Shown: positions 54,914 through 64,000 of the stretch, one piece after another | How the letters are laid out: every line of letters starts with the position of its first letter | Position numbering within the stretch: the stretch's first letter is position 1 | Assembly: GCA_032622095.1 (NCBI GenBank) | Contig: CP136068.1 | Location: forward strand, 119,647,509-119,711,508 | Length of the DNA: 64,000 nucleotides | Direction: 5' to 3' | Origin: Siphonodentalium dalli | Lineage: Eukaryota > Mollusca > Scaphopoda > Gadilida > Siphonodentaliidae | Position numbers and translations under genes: made by a program | The notes under the pieces: model-generated | The model's database searches: none | What the model was told of the DNA's origin: nothing | The model's input: only the letters and a program-made list of their open reading frames with translations

Positions 54914-57660
54914 TGCGTAGTGCTGCCTGCATATATCAAAGGCGGTATATGCCAGTAGCACCTCACGGTGGTATACACAGATTGGTTACCAATACGTGAT
55001 ATTGTTTCTTGAAAGTTGATTGTTTGTACAGCTAAAAGTCGAACGTCCGCTGATGCCTATCGACAATCAACATCTAACATGGAACTTTACTCACCTATAC
55101 ACACCACATTTCGCGTACTATCCATGTAACAAACCATTTATTATACGCGCTGATTCAACGAATGTACCACTGGCTCTCAAACAGTTATTTGATTTGTTTT
55201 TTTTTCTCCATTCAACCAATGTGTTCCGCCAACAAACCTAACTATACGCCGAATGTAAAGCATTTTCAAAATTGTTCCACACCAAGCTATTGCTCGGTCA
55301 TTCTTCTAAGTGTACCCCCACCCATAACTGGGATATCTGGCCACACTCTCAGACTGAGAACAAACAATTACGTATTATAATTATATGTAATATTGACGTG
55401 AGTATAATAATCCCATATATACAACGGGACATATAAGCAAAAACGAAATTCGCACATATAAATAAACTCACCTGTCAGCGCCACTTAATACCGAAATCTC
55501 ATGAAATAATCCCTGTGTACTTCAATATCTATTCCTTGAAATTCGATAAACGGATATCCTTTCTTAATAATAAGACCAGTCTTCTGACTTGAAAATGAAA
55601 ATACGCATGTCAACTCTCTATAATTATCATCACGCATACGCACATGGTCTATCACAGCAATAACGATTCAAAGTACTTCGCGAATGTGTATTACCACGTA
55701 TGCGCAAGATTGCTCACATATTCTCGGCATGACAATTCTAATTCCCAAACCACGAAGCACGATTTGTCATCGGTGCCATGAAATGAAACCGGTCAACCAG
55801 TATATAGATTCATGTGACATCACAATACACAGGTCAAACGCGCACGAGATATCCGCATCTAGGCCAAGCGGTCAGACTGACCGGACTGGTGCAAACAACC
55901 ATGTGGTTTGGCGTATCGAAATGCCCCGATATTCTACACATCACGTTGCACTCACATTGACACTGCATGTATACACAACGACAGCCACTGTGCGTAAGCA
56001 CGGGTATTTATGTGTGTATATGTATGTTCAACTAATTTTACATGTTGTCTTCGTTTTTGTGTATGACTTTATATACTGTACGATTGCAGTGGCATTGGAT
56101 CTGAATACTACAGTCTGGTTATCAGTGCTTGTCCCTCTGGTAAACGTTCCTTAAATATACATCTACATAAATGTGTGCCATGTTTAAAGTGATGTAACAA
56201 TTCCATGGATTAAACAATAAATAAGGGCTCATTCACAAGTGTATATAATACGTTAATAGTAACATGTTGTTGTGTGCCATGGCATACGTGTACATGGCAA
56301 ACTGATGCCAATTTCGTCGTTCGTCCATCCGTCCACATTATGTACTGTCTGCGAAAATTACTTTATCTTGTTATATTCGATATATTCAAACCATAAAGAT
56401 CGTTCCCTTGCGCGTGAATAAAATATTAGGACATTTATATTATATACAGGACAATAAATTCGACACTAATGACACTCAATTAAAATTAAGTATTCCACAC
56501 CGCCTCCACTTCCTATTCCTGCTCAGTTTTTTTTCTCCTTTCCGTGGGGTTACCGCTACTCATCGGGGGAGATGATCATTTGCTGGTGCCTGATATGGTT
56601 TCATACGCCCTATGATCCTGGTCTGTTGTTGGTTATTATTTCTATAGCCATCCAGCCGTTTTTCTTAGTGGGTATAGGAACTGGAGTAGTGAATACTTTG
56701 CACAATCAGTCTGAATTATAACGATATGAATCCACGATATTAGATGGGACATATAAATTATGCCAATATCAGTGGTCGTCCGTCCGCCTGCATTATTTAC
56801 CATAGCTGTAAAAATATTCTATTTTATTTGAGATATTTCAAACTATACTGCTTGTCCCATGTGCAAATATAATCGCATGTGGTGTATCAAGACTACTTTT
56901 AATACCAGTCGCACTTAAATCGAACTACTTTGCGCATTATTGCAGCCTCAAAGCACTGGCTGTCTAACATAAGCCCTTCACTCTTATGTACCATAGCTTA
57001 TTATGTATATTATATAACAATGATACGCTCTCTCAATTAGGCAGACACTTCTATGATATAATTTCAGACTCATCTACTCCTGACTTACCTCATCGGTCCA
57101 CGTTCCCCTTCTTAAAATGTACGTCACATGAATATTTCTACATCTCACTTATGCCGTCCCCATTAGATAAAATGAATCTCATTGAAACATCCCAGGTACG
57201 CTACCCCATCTGGTAGAATAGCGGTACATGTCTGAAATATGAACATCTGTACACATCTGAATATATCAGAACATATCTTTAAAGTACCTGAACATTGAAG
57301 CATTGCATATCGCCAAAACATATTGATTATCCCCATTTTCATAGATGTTCCTAGATAACGATTACACAGATAAAGTTTCCGATCGGCCGGCACAACCATA
57401 CTTGGTATGCACTCTATTGCTATTCAAGCTATCTTTATTCTCTCGTTCACTTTACTCAACTGCTCTTCTGTTCTACTATGTTCTCTTCCCCCTACTTACT
57501 CACCCCCACCTAGCAAACAGACTGGGTTGAAAACAATTTTAAAACACACCAATGATACATATACATTTATATATGTTGCCAGAGTATGCTCTATTTATAT
57601 GTTTGTTACTATGCACCGAGGATGCCCAAAGCAGAACTGTTCTCAGGATTTTGACATGAC
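54914..57660. other. Spacer between LINE ORF1 and ORF2, no gene seen
   Basis: About 2.7 kb without a convincing ORF. Two related stretches (about 56290-56400 and 56750-56850) share gatgccaat.tc, gtcgt(c/t)cgtcc and a following cattat-ta(c/t). It may hold an insertion or the untranslated region of the element. Confidence 0.4.
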
Positions 57661-57881
57661 TTTTGATAATGGGTGATACAATGTTACATAGGGCAATAAT
57701 AGGTGCATTTCACTCTCTTGCTGTCAGGCTGTCGGGGAGGGGGCGTCTCTGTGTGAAACAGTCTGAAACATGTCTGTGTTATATCATGATGCGCTTGAAT
57801 GGTCTGGATCTTATAACTGCATTGACACTGTTGGTTTTCATTTTCTTCCCAGTGGAACAATTCCGTGCTCTCATTTATAAC

Positions 57882-60800
57882 ATGGCAGATAAGAAAATAT
57901 ATAATTCTCTAAATTCCGATGATGAAAAGTCGAAACTGAACACTAAACGTGCGATGTCTCACACAACTGTATTCCTCATATGCGTGACAATTCTAATATT
58001 ATTAGCAGTATTTTTGGCACGGGCTCTGTTGATCCTTTCAGGGGATGTTGAGACTAACCCAGGCCCTAATTCAACCCTTGAAACTGAACAAAACAGTCAT
58101 TCGATACTGGTATTGAATACACAGAGTATCATAAATAAATTAGATATACTTGCAGCAGAAACATCAATTGGCGAGTACGACGTATGTCTATTAACCGAAT
58201 CATGGCTAGATCATTCTATTCCGGACTCAGAAATCCATCTTCCTGGTTACCACGATCCCGCCCGCAAAGACAGGAACGATGGTACAACGGGAGTGGGTGT
58301 GTGTATTTACGTTCGGGACACTATACCATTCAAAATACGCGAAGCCATCGATAGTGATGAAGTAGAAGCTACCTGGATAGATGTTACAATTAACACAAAA
58401 CGCTGTCTTGTAGGATGTTTCTATCGCCCTCCCAACTCCCCTGCAAGCCAGTGGACGAAAATTCATGATAACATTTCCCTCGCGCGCGATAGCGACCTGG
58501 ATGTCATAATATGTGGAGATTTCAATGAAAACTATGTACACAATGGTAATGGCAAGATAAACGGCATATGTAGCGAACGTGGACTGACCCAATTGGTTGC
58601 TGATAAAACGCATTTTACTGAAAACTCCTCATCTATTCTCGACTTGCTCATGACTAGCAACCCCAGCCTTGTTTACCCCCCTTGTGTTCTTGGTAACATA
58701 TTCGACAACATAGTTAGGTATCACTGTCCAGTTGTTGCTCGGATAAAACTTTTGAAACATAAGTCTGCTACAACCCACACCAGACGAGTCTGGAACTATA
58801 ATCTGGCTGACTTCGATACCATGAACGAAGACTTCTTGAGCTGGAACTATGACGATAATACACTATTTGAACTATCAACTCATGCAGATAACTTGACTGC
58901 AAAAATTAAGAAGGTATGCAGTGAAAATATCCCCAATAAGATAGTACTGATCCGGAAAGGTAGTCCCCAATGGCTTACGTGTAATGTTCGGAAAATGATG
59001 AGGCAACGAAATCGATTACACAAGATAGCTAAAAAGCGAAACACGCCACAAACATGGGCAAACTTTAGATCTAAACGTAATGAAACTACATCGGCTATTA
59101 GAAAAAGCAAACGTGATTATGACACCAAGAATGAACGTACATTAAATAATCCATCAAATGACCAGTCTTCTTGGTGGAAAACCCTCCAAAAAATAGTATT
59201 TACAACTAGTGATCGATCAATACCCCCCTTGAACATAAACGGCGACTTCCTGATCTCACCAACTGAAAAAGCAAATGCTTTCAATTCCTATTTTTGTAAT
59301 ATTTCATCAGTTGATGACGTCGGGAAACGCCTACCAGTGCTCGATCCTGATAACTCCATATCCACATTAAGCGATATAAAAATAACAGCCCCTGACATTT
59401 ACAAAGCGTTAAAAAGTCTCAAAATATCTAAGTCAAGTGGGCCCGACGGAATAAGCCCGAGAGTTTTGAAAAATTGTGCTTCCTCGCTCTGCGAACCTCT
59501 TGAATTTTATTTTAGAATATTCACCGAAAACAGTTACTACCCACCCCAGTGGAAGCGTTCCCATGTTACACCTATATTCAAGAGCGGTGACCGCAGTCTT
59601 ATATCAAATTACCGACCAATCTCCCTACTAAGCTGCGTCTCAAAGGTCTACGAAAAATGTATTTATAAATACCTATGGGAATTTCTTGATGAAAACAATC
59701 TATTATCATTTTACCAAGCTGGTTTCATGCGCAATGACTCAACAGTTTTCCAACTTACCGAAATATATGACAATATATGTCGATCACTAGACGATGGAAA
59801 AGAGGACCGGTGTGTATTCTGCGACATAAGTAAACCGTTCGATAAAGTCTGGCACCGTGGCCTCTTGAACAAACTGACGAAAATGGGTGTAAATGGAAAC
59901 CTGCATAACTTACTGAAATCGTATCTTGAATGTAGGCAACAACAAGTTGTCATAGAACGGCATACACTCGGAATTACAAGATGTCACAGTCGGTGTCCCA
60001 CAAGGCTCGGTATTAGGCCCTCTTTTGTTCTTGATTTATATTAATGATATAACCGAAAATATACGGTGTAACATTCGTTTATTTGCTGATGATACCTCAC
60101 TATTTCTCACTATCGAAGATCCCACCATGGCCGCAAATCTAATAAATGATGACCTCGAAACTCTCATGTGTTGGGCATCAGAATGGCTTGTAAAATTCAA
60201 TCCCCTGAAAACGGAAGCTCTCTTAATCTCCAGGAAAGAAACGCCAGTATATCACCCACACCTGACCATGGGAGCCGCGACAATTATCGAGGTTGACAGC
60301 CATAAACATCTGGGACTTACTTTCGATAACATGGGCTCATGGGGTATCCACATCAGATCTATGCTCGATAAAGCATGGGGTCGTGTAAATTTAGTACGAA
60401 AACATAGATATAAACTAAGTAGAGAAACGCTTGAAAAAATACACTACACATTTATTCGACCAATACTGGAATATGCCTCCCCTGTGTGGGATAACTGCCC
60501 CGATTATCTTAGTGATGACATTGAAAAGGTACAGTACGAAATGGCCCGAATAGTAACAGGTGCAACCATCAGTACGAGTAATGCGCGCCTTTTATCAGAA
60601 ACTGGCTGGGAACTCCTTTCTTCACGTCGTAGAAAACACAAGCTATGCCAATTTTTTAAGATGATACGCGGAACTGCTCCATCAATCTTGAGAAATTATG
60701 TACGGCCAATCCAGGCAAACAATTCCAGATATAATTTCAGATTTGAACATATAAGACTACCCTCGAATATTAACTATGACTATTATATGGATTCGTTCTT

Positions 60801-61236
60801 ACCATCTGCAATTACCGAATGGAACAAACTACCGGAAGCTATAAAAAGGTGCAGTACAATCGAAGACTTCAAAAAAGAACTGAACAGTGACAATATACGT
60901 CCACCTGCCTATTTTTATCATAGTAAATCCCGTAAATCTCTTATCCTTCACACCCGGTTAAGATTGAAGTGCAGCCACCTGAGTTCTGACCTGATAGATA
61001 ACCATGTAAAAAGTTATCCTATCTGTTTATGTGGGGAACTTGAGACAACTTACCACTATCTCTTTGAATATACATTTTATCAAGAGCCCAGAAGAGAACT
61101 ATATGACTCCCTACCCAATGCTGCCCTATCTGAGAATACTCTAATGCAGGGATCAATGGAGTTTAGCCTTCGCGAAAACAAACAAATATTTAATGCAGTA
61201 CAGACATATATCATGAGAACAAAACGATTTCCATGA
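57882..61236 (+). pseudogene. LINE ORF2: 2A leader, APE-type endonuclease, reverse transcriptase, zinc knuckle (one frameshift)
   Basis: The likely start is ATG at 57882 (aacATGGca). Upstream in-frame ATGs exist from 57663. A hydrophobic segment (TTVFLICVTILILLAVFL) leads into the 2A motif. The endonuclease follows: LLTESWLD, a GVGVCIYVRD block, GCFYRPPNSP and IICGDFNE. The usual SDH box near 58720 reads RYHCPV, so its Asp is Tyr. RT: SKSSGPDGISPRVLKN, NYRPISLLSCVSKVYEK, motif A (FCDISKPFDKVWHRGL, with Pro in place of the usual Ala) and motif B (VGVPQGSVLGPLLFLIYIND, reached only after a one-base frameshift near 59957). Motif C is LFADDTSLF. The C-terminal knuckle is CLCGELETTYHYLFEY, with the last Cis position lost to Tyr. 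Clade CR1/Jockey/I-like. Confidence 0.9.
58041..58067 (+). promoter_or_regulatory. 2A-type ribosomal recoding motif (GDVETNPGP)
   Basis: Codons 58041-58067 encode GDVETNPGP, matching the 2A consensus D(V/I)ExNPGP, preceded by ARALLILS. In known 2A peptides the ribosome fails to form the bond between the last Gly (58062-58064) and Pro (58065-58067) and then continues. This would release a short hydrophobic leader and start the endonuclease-RT polypeptide with Pro. Such motifs are described at the ORF2 N-terminus of some APE-type LINEs. Confidence 0.9.
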
Positions 61237-61579
61237 ATTGAACTAAAACAAATTTCCTTGGATTCCGGCCGCGTTATGCGACAGCACGACATTCCCCATT
61301 ATATATGTAGTTCTAAATGTCTTCCTATAACGATTATTTTGTATGTTAATTACTCGTCACAATATTGTATATACGTGAAATTATTCCACATCAAGAATGC
61401 TGCGATAAACACATTAAAACAATTGGAATATGAACGGGGCATTGTGATTGACCCCCTCCCAGGGAGCCTGACGTATGCAAATTACTAGACGAGCATTATC
61501 TTTCACGCAACAATTATTGAAAACTCCTCACCGCTGTTATCGTTCCACGATTCATTTGTCTCCATCCTGTCTTTTACTT

Positions 61580-61618
<39 letters not shown>

Positions 61619-61923
61619 ACCATATGCTTCTTACTATCCCTAACACTACATTCTATCTGTTTTCATCCCTAATTCAAACTTAGCCATATATCTCAATTTC
61701 TTCTAAAACATTATTTTATTCCTTTCCCGTCTGATCGATACCCCTTCCTCGCTTATTGGGGAAGGGGCATGTCGCCAAAGAGGAGAAGACTTCATATAAG
61801 CCCTCGGGCTTGTTGTCTGATCCTCATTTCCATACATTATCTTCTATTCTGCATATTAATTTGTGTATGATCTGTATATTATGTAACTTGGATTTTGGAA
61901 ATAAAAATATGTTTACACTAAAG
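61236..61923 (+). other. LINE 3' untranslated region with CT microsatellite and two hairpins
   Basis: Collinear with 49680-50388: a CT-rich run (61577-61615), cctttcccgtctgatcgata, hairpin ccccttcc/ggaagggg (61741-61767), hairpin aagccctcgggctt (61798-61811), and the tail. The two copies differ mainly in microsatellite length. Confidence 0.8.
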
Positions 61924-61960
61924 AACAGATTCCACAACAAGTCGGTGAAGGTTATCACCA

Positions 61961-62115
61961 AAAGTAGATGGTTTGACTTTTGACTGCCTAAACCCTAAGC
62001 GCCTGATCCTGAAATATCAAGGTGGGGTTACAGGTCACACCGCGTGGGTCTATATGGGTGAAGGTTATCACGAGAATAGCGCCTAATTATCGCGGGTAAT
62101 AAACAATGCGTGTAT
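61961..62115 (+). repeat. Right copy of the direct repeat bracketing the LINE
   Basis: Partner of 53205-53365, with the words tatatgggtgaaggttatca and gcgggtaataaacaatgcg. It is too long and diverged to be a target-site duplication. Confidence 0.8.
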
Positions 62116-62420
62116 GTCTAAATGATATCTCCATCGCGTTAACCCTACCGGTTATCGCCTATTCATGTAATATGAAAGAAAATATGTACTTGGGTGAATG
62201 TTATCATGCAGAGGTATATACTAAATACGAGAATAACTCGTCAGCGCCGCGCGTGCTAGCGATAAACCAGACCGCGTGTACTATACACAGTGGTAGATAA
62301 TATATATATTTTTTGAATCGCGGATTTTGTCGGCCAAGAAGAGATCGGGTACACGGATTAAGTATTCTATTTACGTTATAAACAACGTCGGGTCACTCCG
62401 CACGAAACCAGCAAAAGTCA

Positions 62421-62558
62421 ATGGGCAGAAGGTATTATGATCGACGCGGATGCTACAGAGCTGGATATATATACGCAAAGAAGAAGAAGTATGGCGATCC
62501 AATGTTACTCACGAGAGGAAGATGGCTTATAAAACATAAGCGTGGGTTTGAAGGATAG
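62421..62558 (+). CDS. Small basic protein, 45 codons (virus-like module)
   Basis: ATG at 62421 to TAG at 62556-62558. The product is strongly basic and Tyr-rich (MGRRYYDRRGCYRAGY, then AKKKKYGD, and RGRWLIKHKRG), with 16 Arg/Lys in 45 residues. Small basic DNA-binding proteins of this kind occur in adenovirus-like and Polinton-like genomes, but no family is assigned. It lies upstream of, and convergent with, the ATPase-like/finger gene on the - strand. It could be chance, since it is short. Confidence 0.35.
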   Translation: MGRRYYDRRGCYRAGYIYAKKKKYGDPMLLTRGRWLIKHKRGFEG

Positions 62559-62655
62559 TACAGCTAACGATATGGATGATACGAAATATTCGGAGCAAAA
62601 CAGTTCTATCGGGGCGGCTAGTATCACAACGGGGGAGATATTATAGAGAATATAA

Positions 62656-62787
62656 ATGAGATATATTGAAGTAACCAAACTACCCCACTTTTATCGATAC
62701 CCGGGCGATTCTGAATACCGGGTGCGATGGCACCACAATTTTATCCAGCACCGGGGGGGGTGTGATTCCACCGAGATTCTCTATTAA
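62656..62787 (+). CDS. Small ORF, 43 codons (virus-like module)
   Basis: ATG at 62656 to TAA at 62785-62787. It encodes MRYIEVTKLPHFYRYPGDSE, then RVRWHHNFIQ. Composition is protein-like rather than repeat-like, but it is too short to classify. It is followed by an aataaa signal on the + strand at about 62843, with an AATAAA on the - strand near 62893, as in compact convergent transcription units. Confidence 0.3.
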   Translation: MRYIEVTKLPHFYRYPGDSEYRVRWHHNFIQHRGGCDSTEILY

Positions 62788-62933
62788 TCCACCCAAATAT
62801 TGATATAGGGGTATGTTATTACCACAATTTATGTCCAATTACAATAAAATGAACCCAACTCAAACAAACAAACAAATGGTGTATCAATATTTGCTTTATT
62901 CGACACCAAGAATAAGAGGTTTATTACAGTTAA

Positions 62934-63600
62934 TTATCCATTGTCATCGTCGTCATCTTGCTCAGAGTCTTGAGAGGAGTCCATATGTTTATCGTTTTTG
63001 TCTTTACTTTTATTTCTTATGTACTCCATCAGGAGGGGTTTATATGTCCTCAACGAAATCCGAACGACAGGGAGTATATCATAGCTATCATCTAGCATCT
63101 TATATACACGATCCATGATTTTGATAGGAGTTTTCCCACCACTAACTTCGAGTAAATTTTGTATAATTGCAGCGTATATGTTTTAAAAAACGCCTCTCAC
63201 AATCGGGCCGTATCTTTACTTTTGATTTTTCTTCAGCCTCTTCTTCCGTCAGCCCTTTCTTCATATAACGTTCAACTAATTCATCTAATTCTGCTTTATT
63301 GTCATCAAGTCCTGTAACCACACATCTTTGAAATAATCGTTTTCTTTTTCAGTCGGAAGTGTTAATATATGTCTGTCCTGATCCGGAATTGAATCTATTT
63401 TCTTTGTGTCAGTTTTCTGTTTTTTATTATTCACCGGTGCCTCTTCACTTGCTTCTCTTTTCTTCCTATCAGAACACCATTTTTAATGTGCCTTTGTACA
63501 TCGTGGTGGGTATCAAACTCGACACCACAATCGTCACAGCTTGGCATGATACCGTCTTCGCTTTCAGAGGCGTATGCCTGCTCTGACAATAGCCTATAGG
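62934..63600 (-). pseudogene. C2H2-finger protein of a Polinton/adintovirus-like module (frameshifted)
   Basis: On the - strand, near 63480-63540, a single finger CDDCGVEFDTHHDVQRHIKN is followed by a Lys-rich stretch. An acidic/helical region comes next (DELVERYMKKGLTEEEAEEK near 63280-63210), and then the open C-terminal piece 62934-63116 (MDRVYKMLDDSYDI, ending in an Asp/Ser-rich tail, DSEQDDDDDNG). At least three frame changes separate these parts. The layout (one N-terminal finger, helical middle, acidic tail) resembles uncharacterised proteins next to packaging ATPases in cnidarian and mollusc mobile or viral loci, which is recollection, not a search. Broken here. Confidence 0.45.
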
Positions 63601-63641
63601 GTATGTCGTTTCACTGATGTTATCTTTCGTTTGATGCGTTA

Positions 63642-64000
63642 TCACCTCGACGGGCTCATCAACAGTACTGTTATTTGGTAATATGCTTTCTTCTTTATAC
63701 TCGTCTTTGTCAACATATTACTGCGCAGTCGCAGACTTTCTGGAGTATTCGTTTTTAAGTCAACTACGAGATAACCAAATGGTTGATTGGTAGCTTTATT
63801 GAAATGGCACATAAAGTGTTGTGTTTTCTCTGGATACATTTGACGAGCTAGAGTCATTACCTGCATTTTATCTATGGGGTTGTTGAATAGAATCAAGTAG
63901 TGGCAATTTCTCCGTTGGGTGGGGTCCTTGTTATAGTACAGAGATTGGTTAATCGCAAACACTGATATACCCAAATGGTGACTGCCTTCGGTGAATAATT
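63642..64000 (-). pseudogene. C-terminal part of a packaging-ATPase-like protein (runs off the window)
   Basis: The - strand frame is open from the window edge. It begins LFTEGSHHLGISVFAINQSL, continues through HYLILFNNPIDKMQVMTLAR, QMYP and FGYLVVDLKTNTPESLRLRS, and then loses frame near 63720. A 'FT.GSHH...SV...Q..' block followed by 'NP.D..Q...LA.QMYP' is the part after Walker B in A32/FtsK-HerA-like packaging ATPases of Polinton-like and adintovirus-like elements, as I recall them. The P-loop itself would be to the right of the window. The following frame seems to lead into the finger gene. Assignment is moderate. Confidence 0.5.

Larger units (their letters stand above)
53400..61923 (+). 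mobile_element. LINE with ORF1, 2A-type leader and ORF2
   Basis: A + strand non-LTR element. ORF1 (53765-54913), a long spacer, ORF2 (57882-61236), and a 3' region with a CT microsatellite, two hairpins and the end ggaaataaaaatatgtttac. The 3' end is defined by the truncated copy at 48842-50388. The 5' end is not defined. The 2.7-kb spacer may include foreign sequence, so membership of ORF1 in the same element is inferred from order and orientation only. Confidence 0.7.

Noticed and set aside
53205-62115. The 150-bp flanking repeat as a target-site duplication of the LINE
   Set aside because: Too long and too diverged, and the 3' copy starts some 40 bp beyond the LINE end defined by the second LINE copy.
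52023-64000. Possible final STING exon with an EYATP-like segment
   Set aside because: I read the + strand for such a segment after a plausible acceptor and found none. It is probably to the right of the window or too diverged to see by eye.

Overview
The window is AT-rich nuclear DNA of an invertebrate animal, most likely a mollusc or another lophotrochozoan. The grounds are spliced exons with long introns, dense retroelements (LINEs, Penelope-like elements, a Ty3/Gypsy-type LTR element), microsatellite-flanked repeats, and a TIR-STING gene architecture known from bivalves. The phylum is inferred.

The host gene I can support is a TIR-STING-like innate immune gene on the + strand. Three exons are visible: a TIR-like exon (9396-9798), a first STING ligand-binding exon (20954-21052) and a second one (51796-52022). 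All have canonical AG/GT borders. The first two introns are both phase 1 and rejoin in frame through a split Gly codon. No transmembrane exon is seen between the TIR and STING parts. The 5' end and the C-terminal ligand-binding exon(s) were not found. Introns are about 11.2 kb and 30.7 kb, and most of the recognisable content of the window lies in them.

Region by region. 1-9.4 kb: a LINE 3' fragment, a dispersed 0.7-kb repeat, a degraded Penelope-like element (PLE) with a fold-back end, a long hairpin, a minisatellite interrupted by a LINE fragment, and tandem duplications. 9.4-21 kb: TIR exon, then an intron with simple repeats, a LTR-element gag fragment (17.3-18.6 kb), unidentified ORFs (16.5-17.0 kb) and the short STING exon. 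22-28.5 kb: a 34-bp minisatellite, then a cluster of microsatellite-bounded repeats. 28.5-45 kb: a nested nest. A PLE lies on the - strand and is split by an 8.1-kb LTR retrotransposon with a 4-bp target duplication. Upstream of it is a partial tandem PLE copy, joined head-to-head to an inverted PLE copy, which is itself split by a 2.3-kb LINE with a 6-bp target duplication. Three PLE 3' ends carry the same hammerhead-ribozyme-like fold. 45-51.7 kb: more dispersed repeats, a truncated LINE and a long CT/CTGT microsatellite. 52-62 kb: the second STING ligand-binding exon, then a LINE with a coiled-coil/RRM ORF1 and an ORF2 whose N-terminus carries a hydrophobic segment and a 2A-type translational recoding motif. 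62.4-64 kb: a compact convergent gene module with small basic ORFs facing a broken packaging-ATPase-like plus C2H2 finger gene, resembling Polinton/adintovirus-like DNA.

The mobile elements are mostly broken by stops and frameshifts. Exceptions worth reading are the intact 400-codon accessory ORF of the LTR element, the 2A leader of the LINE, and the ribozyme folds. Nothing was computed: identities, domains and folds are read by eye.
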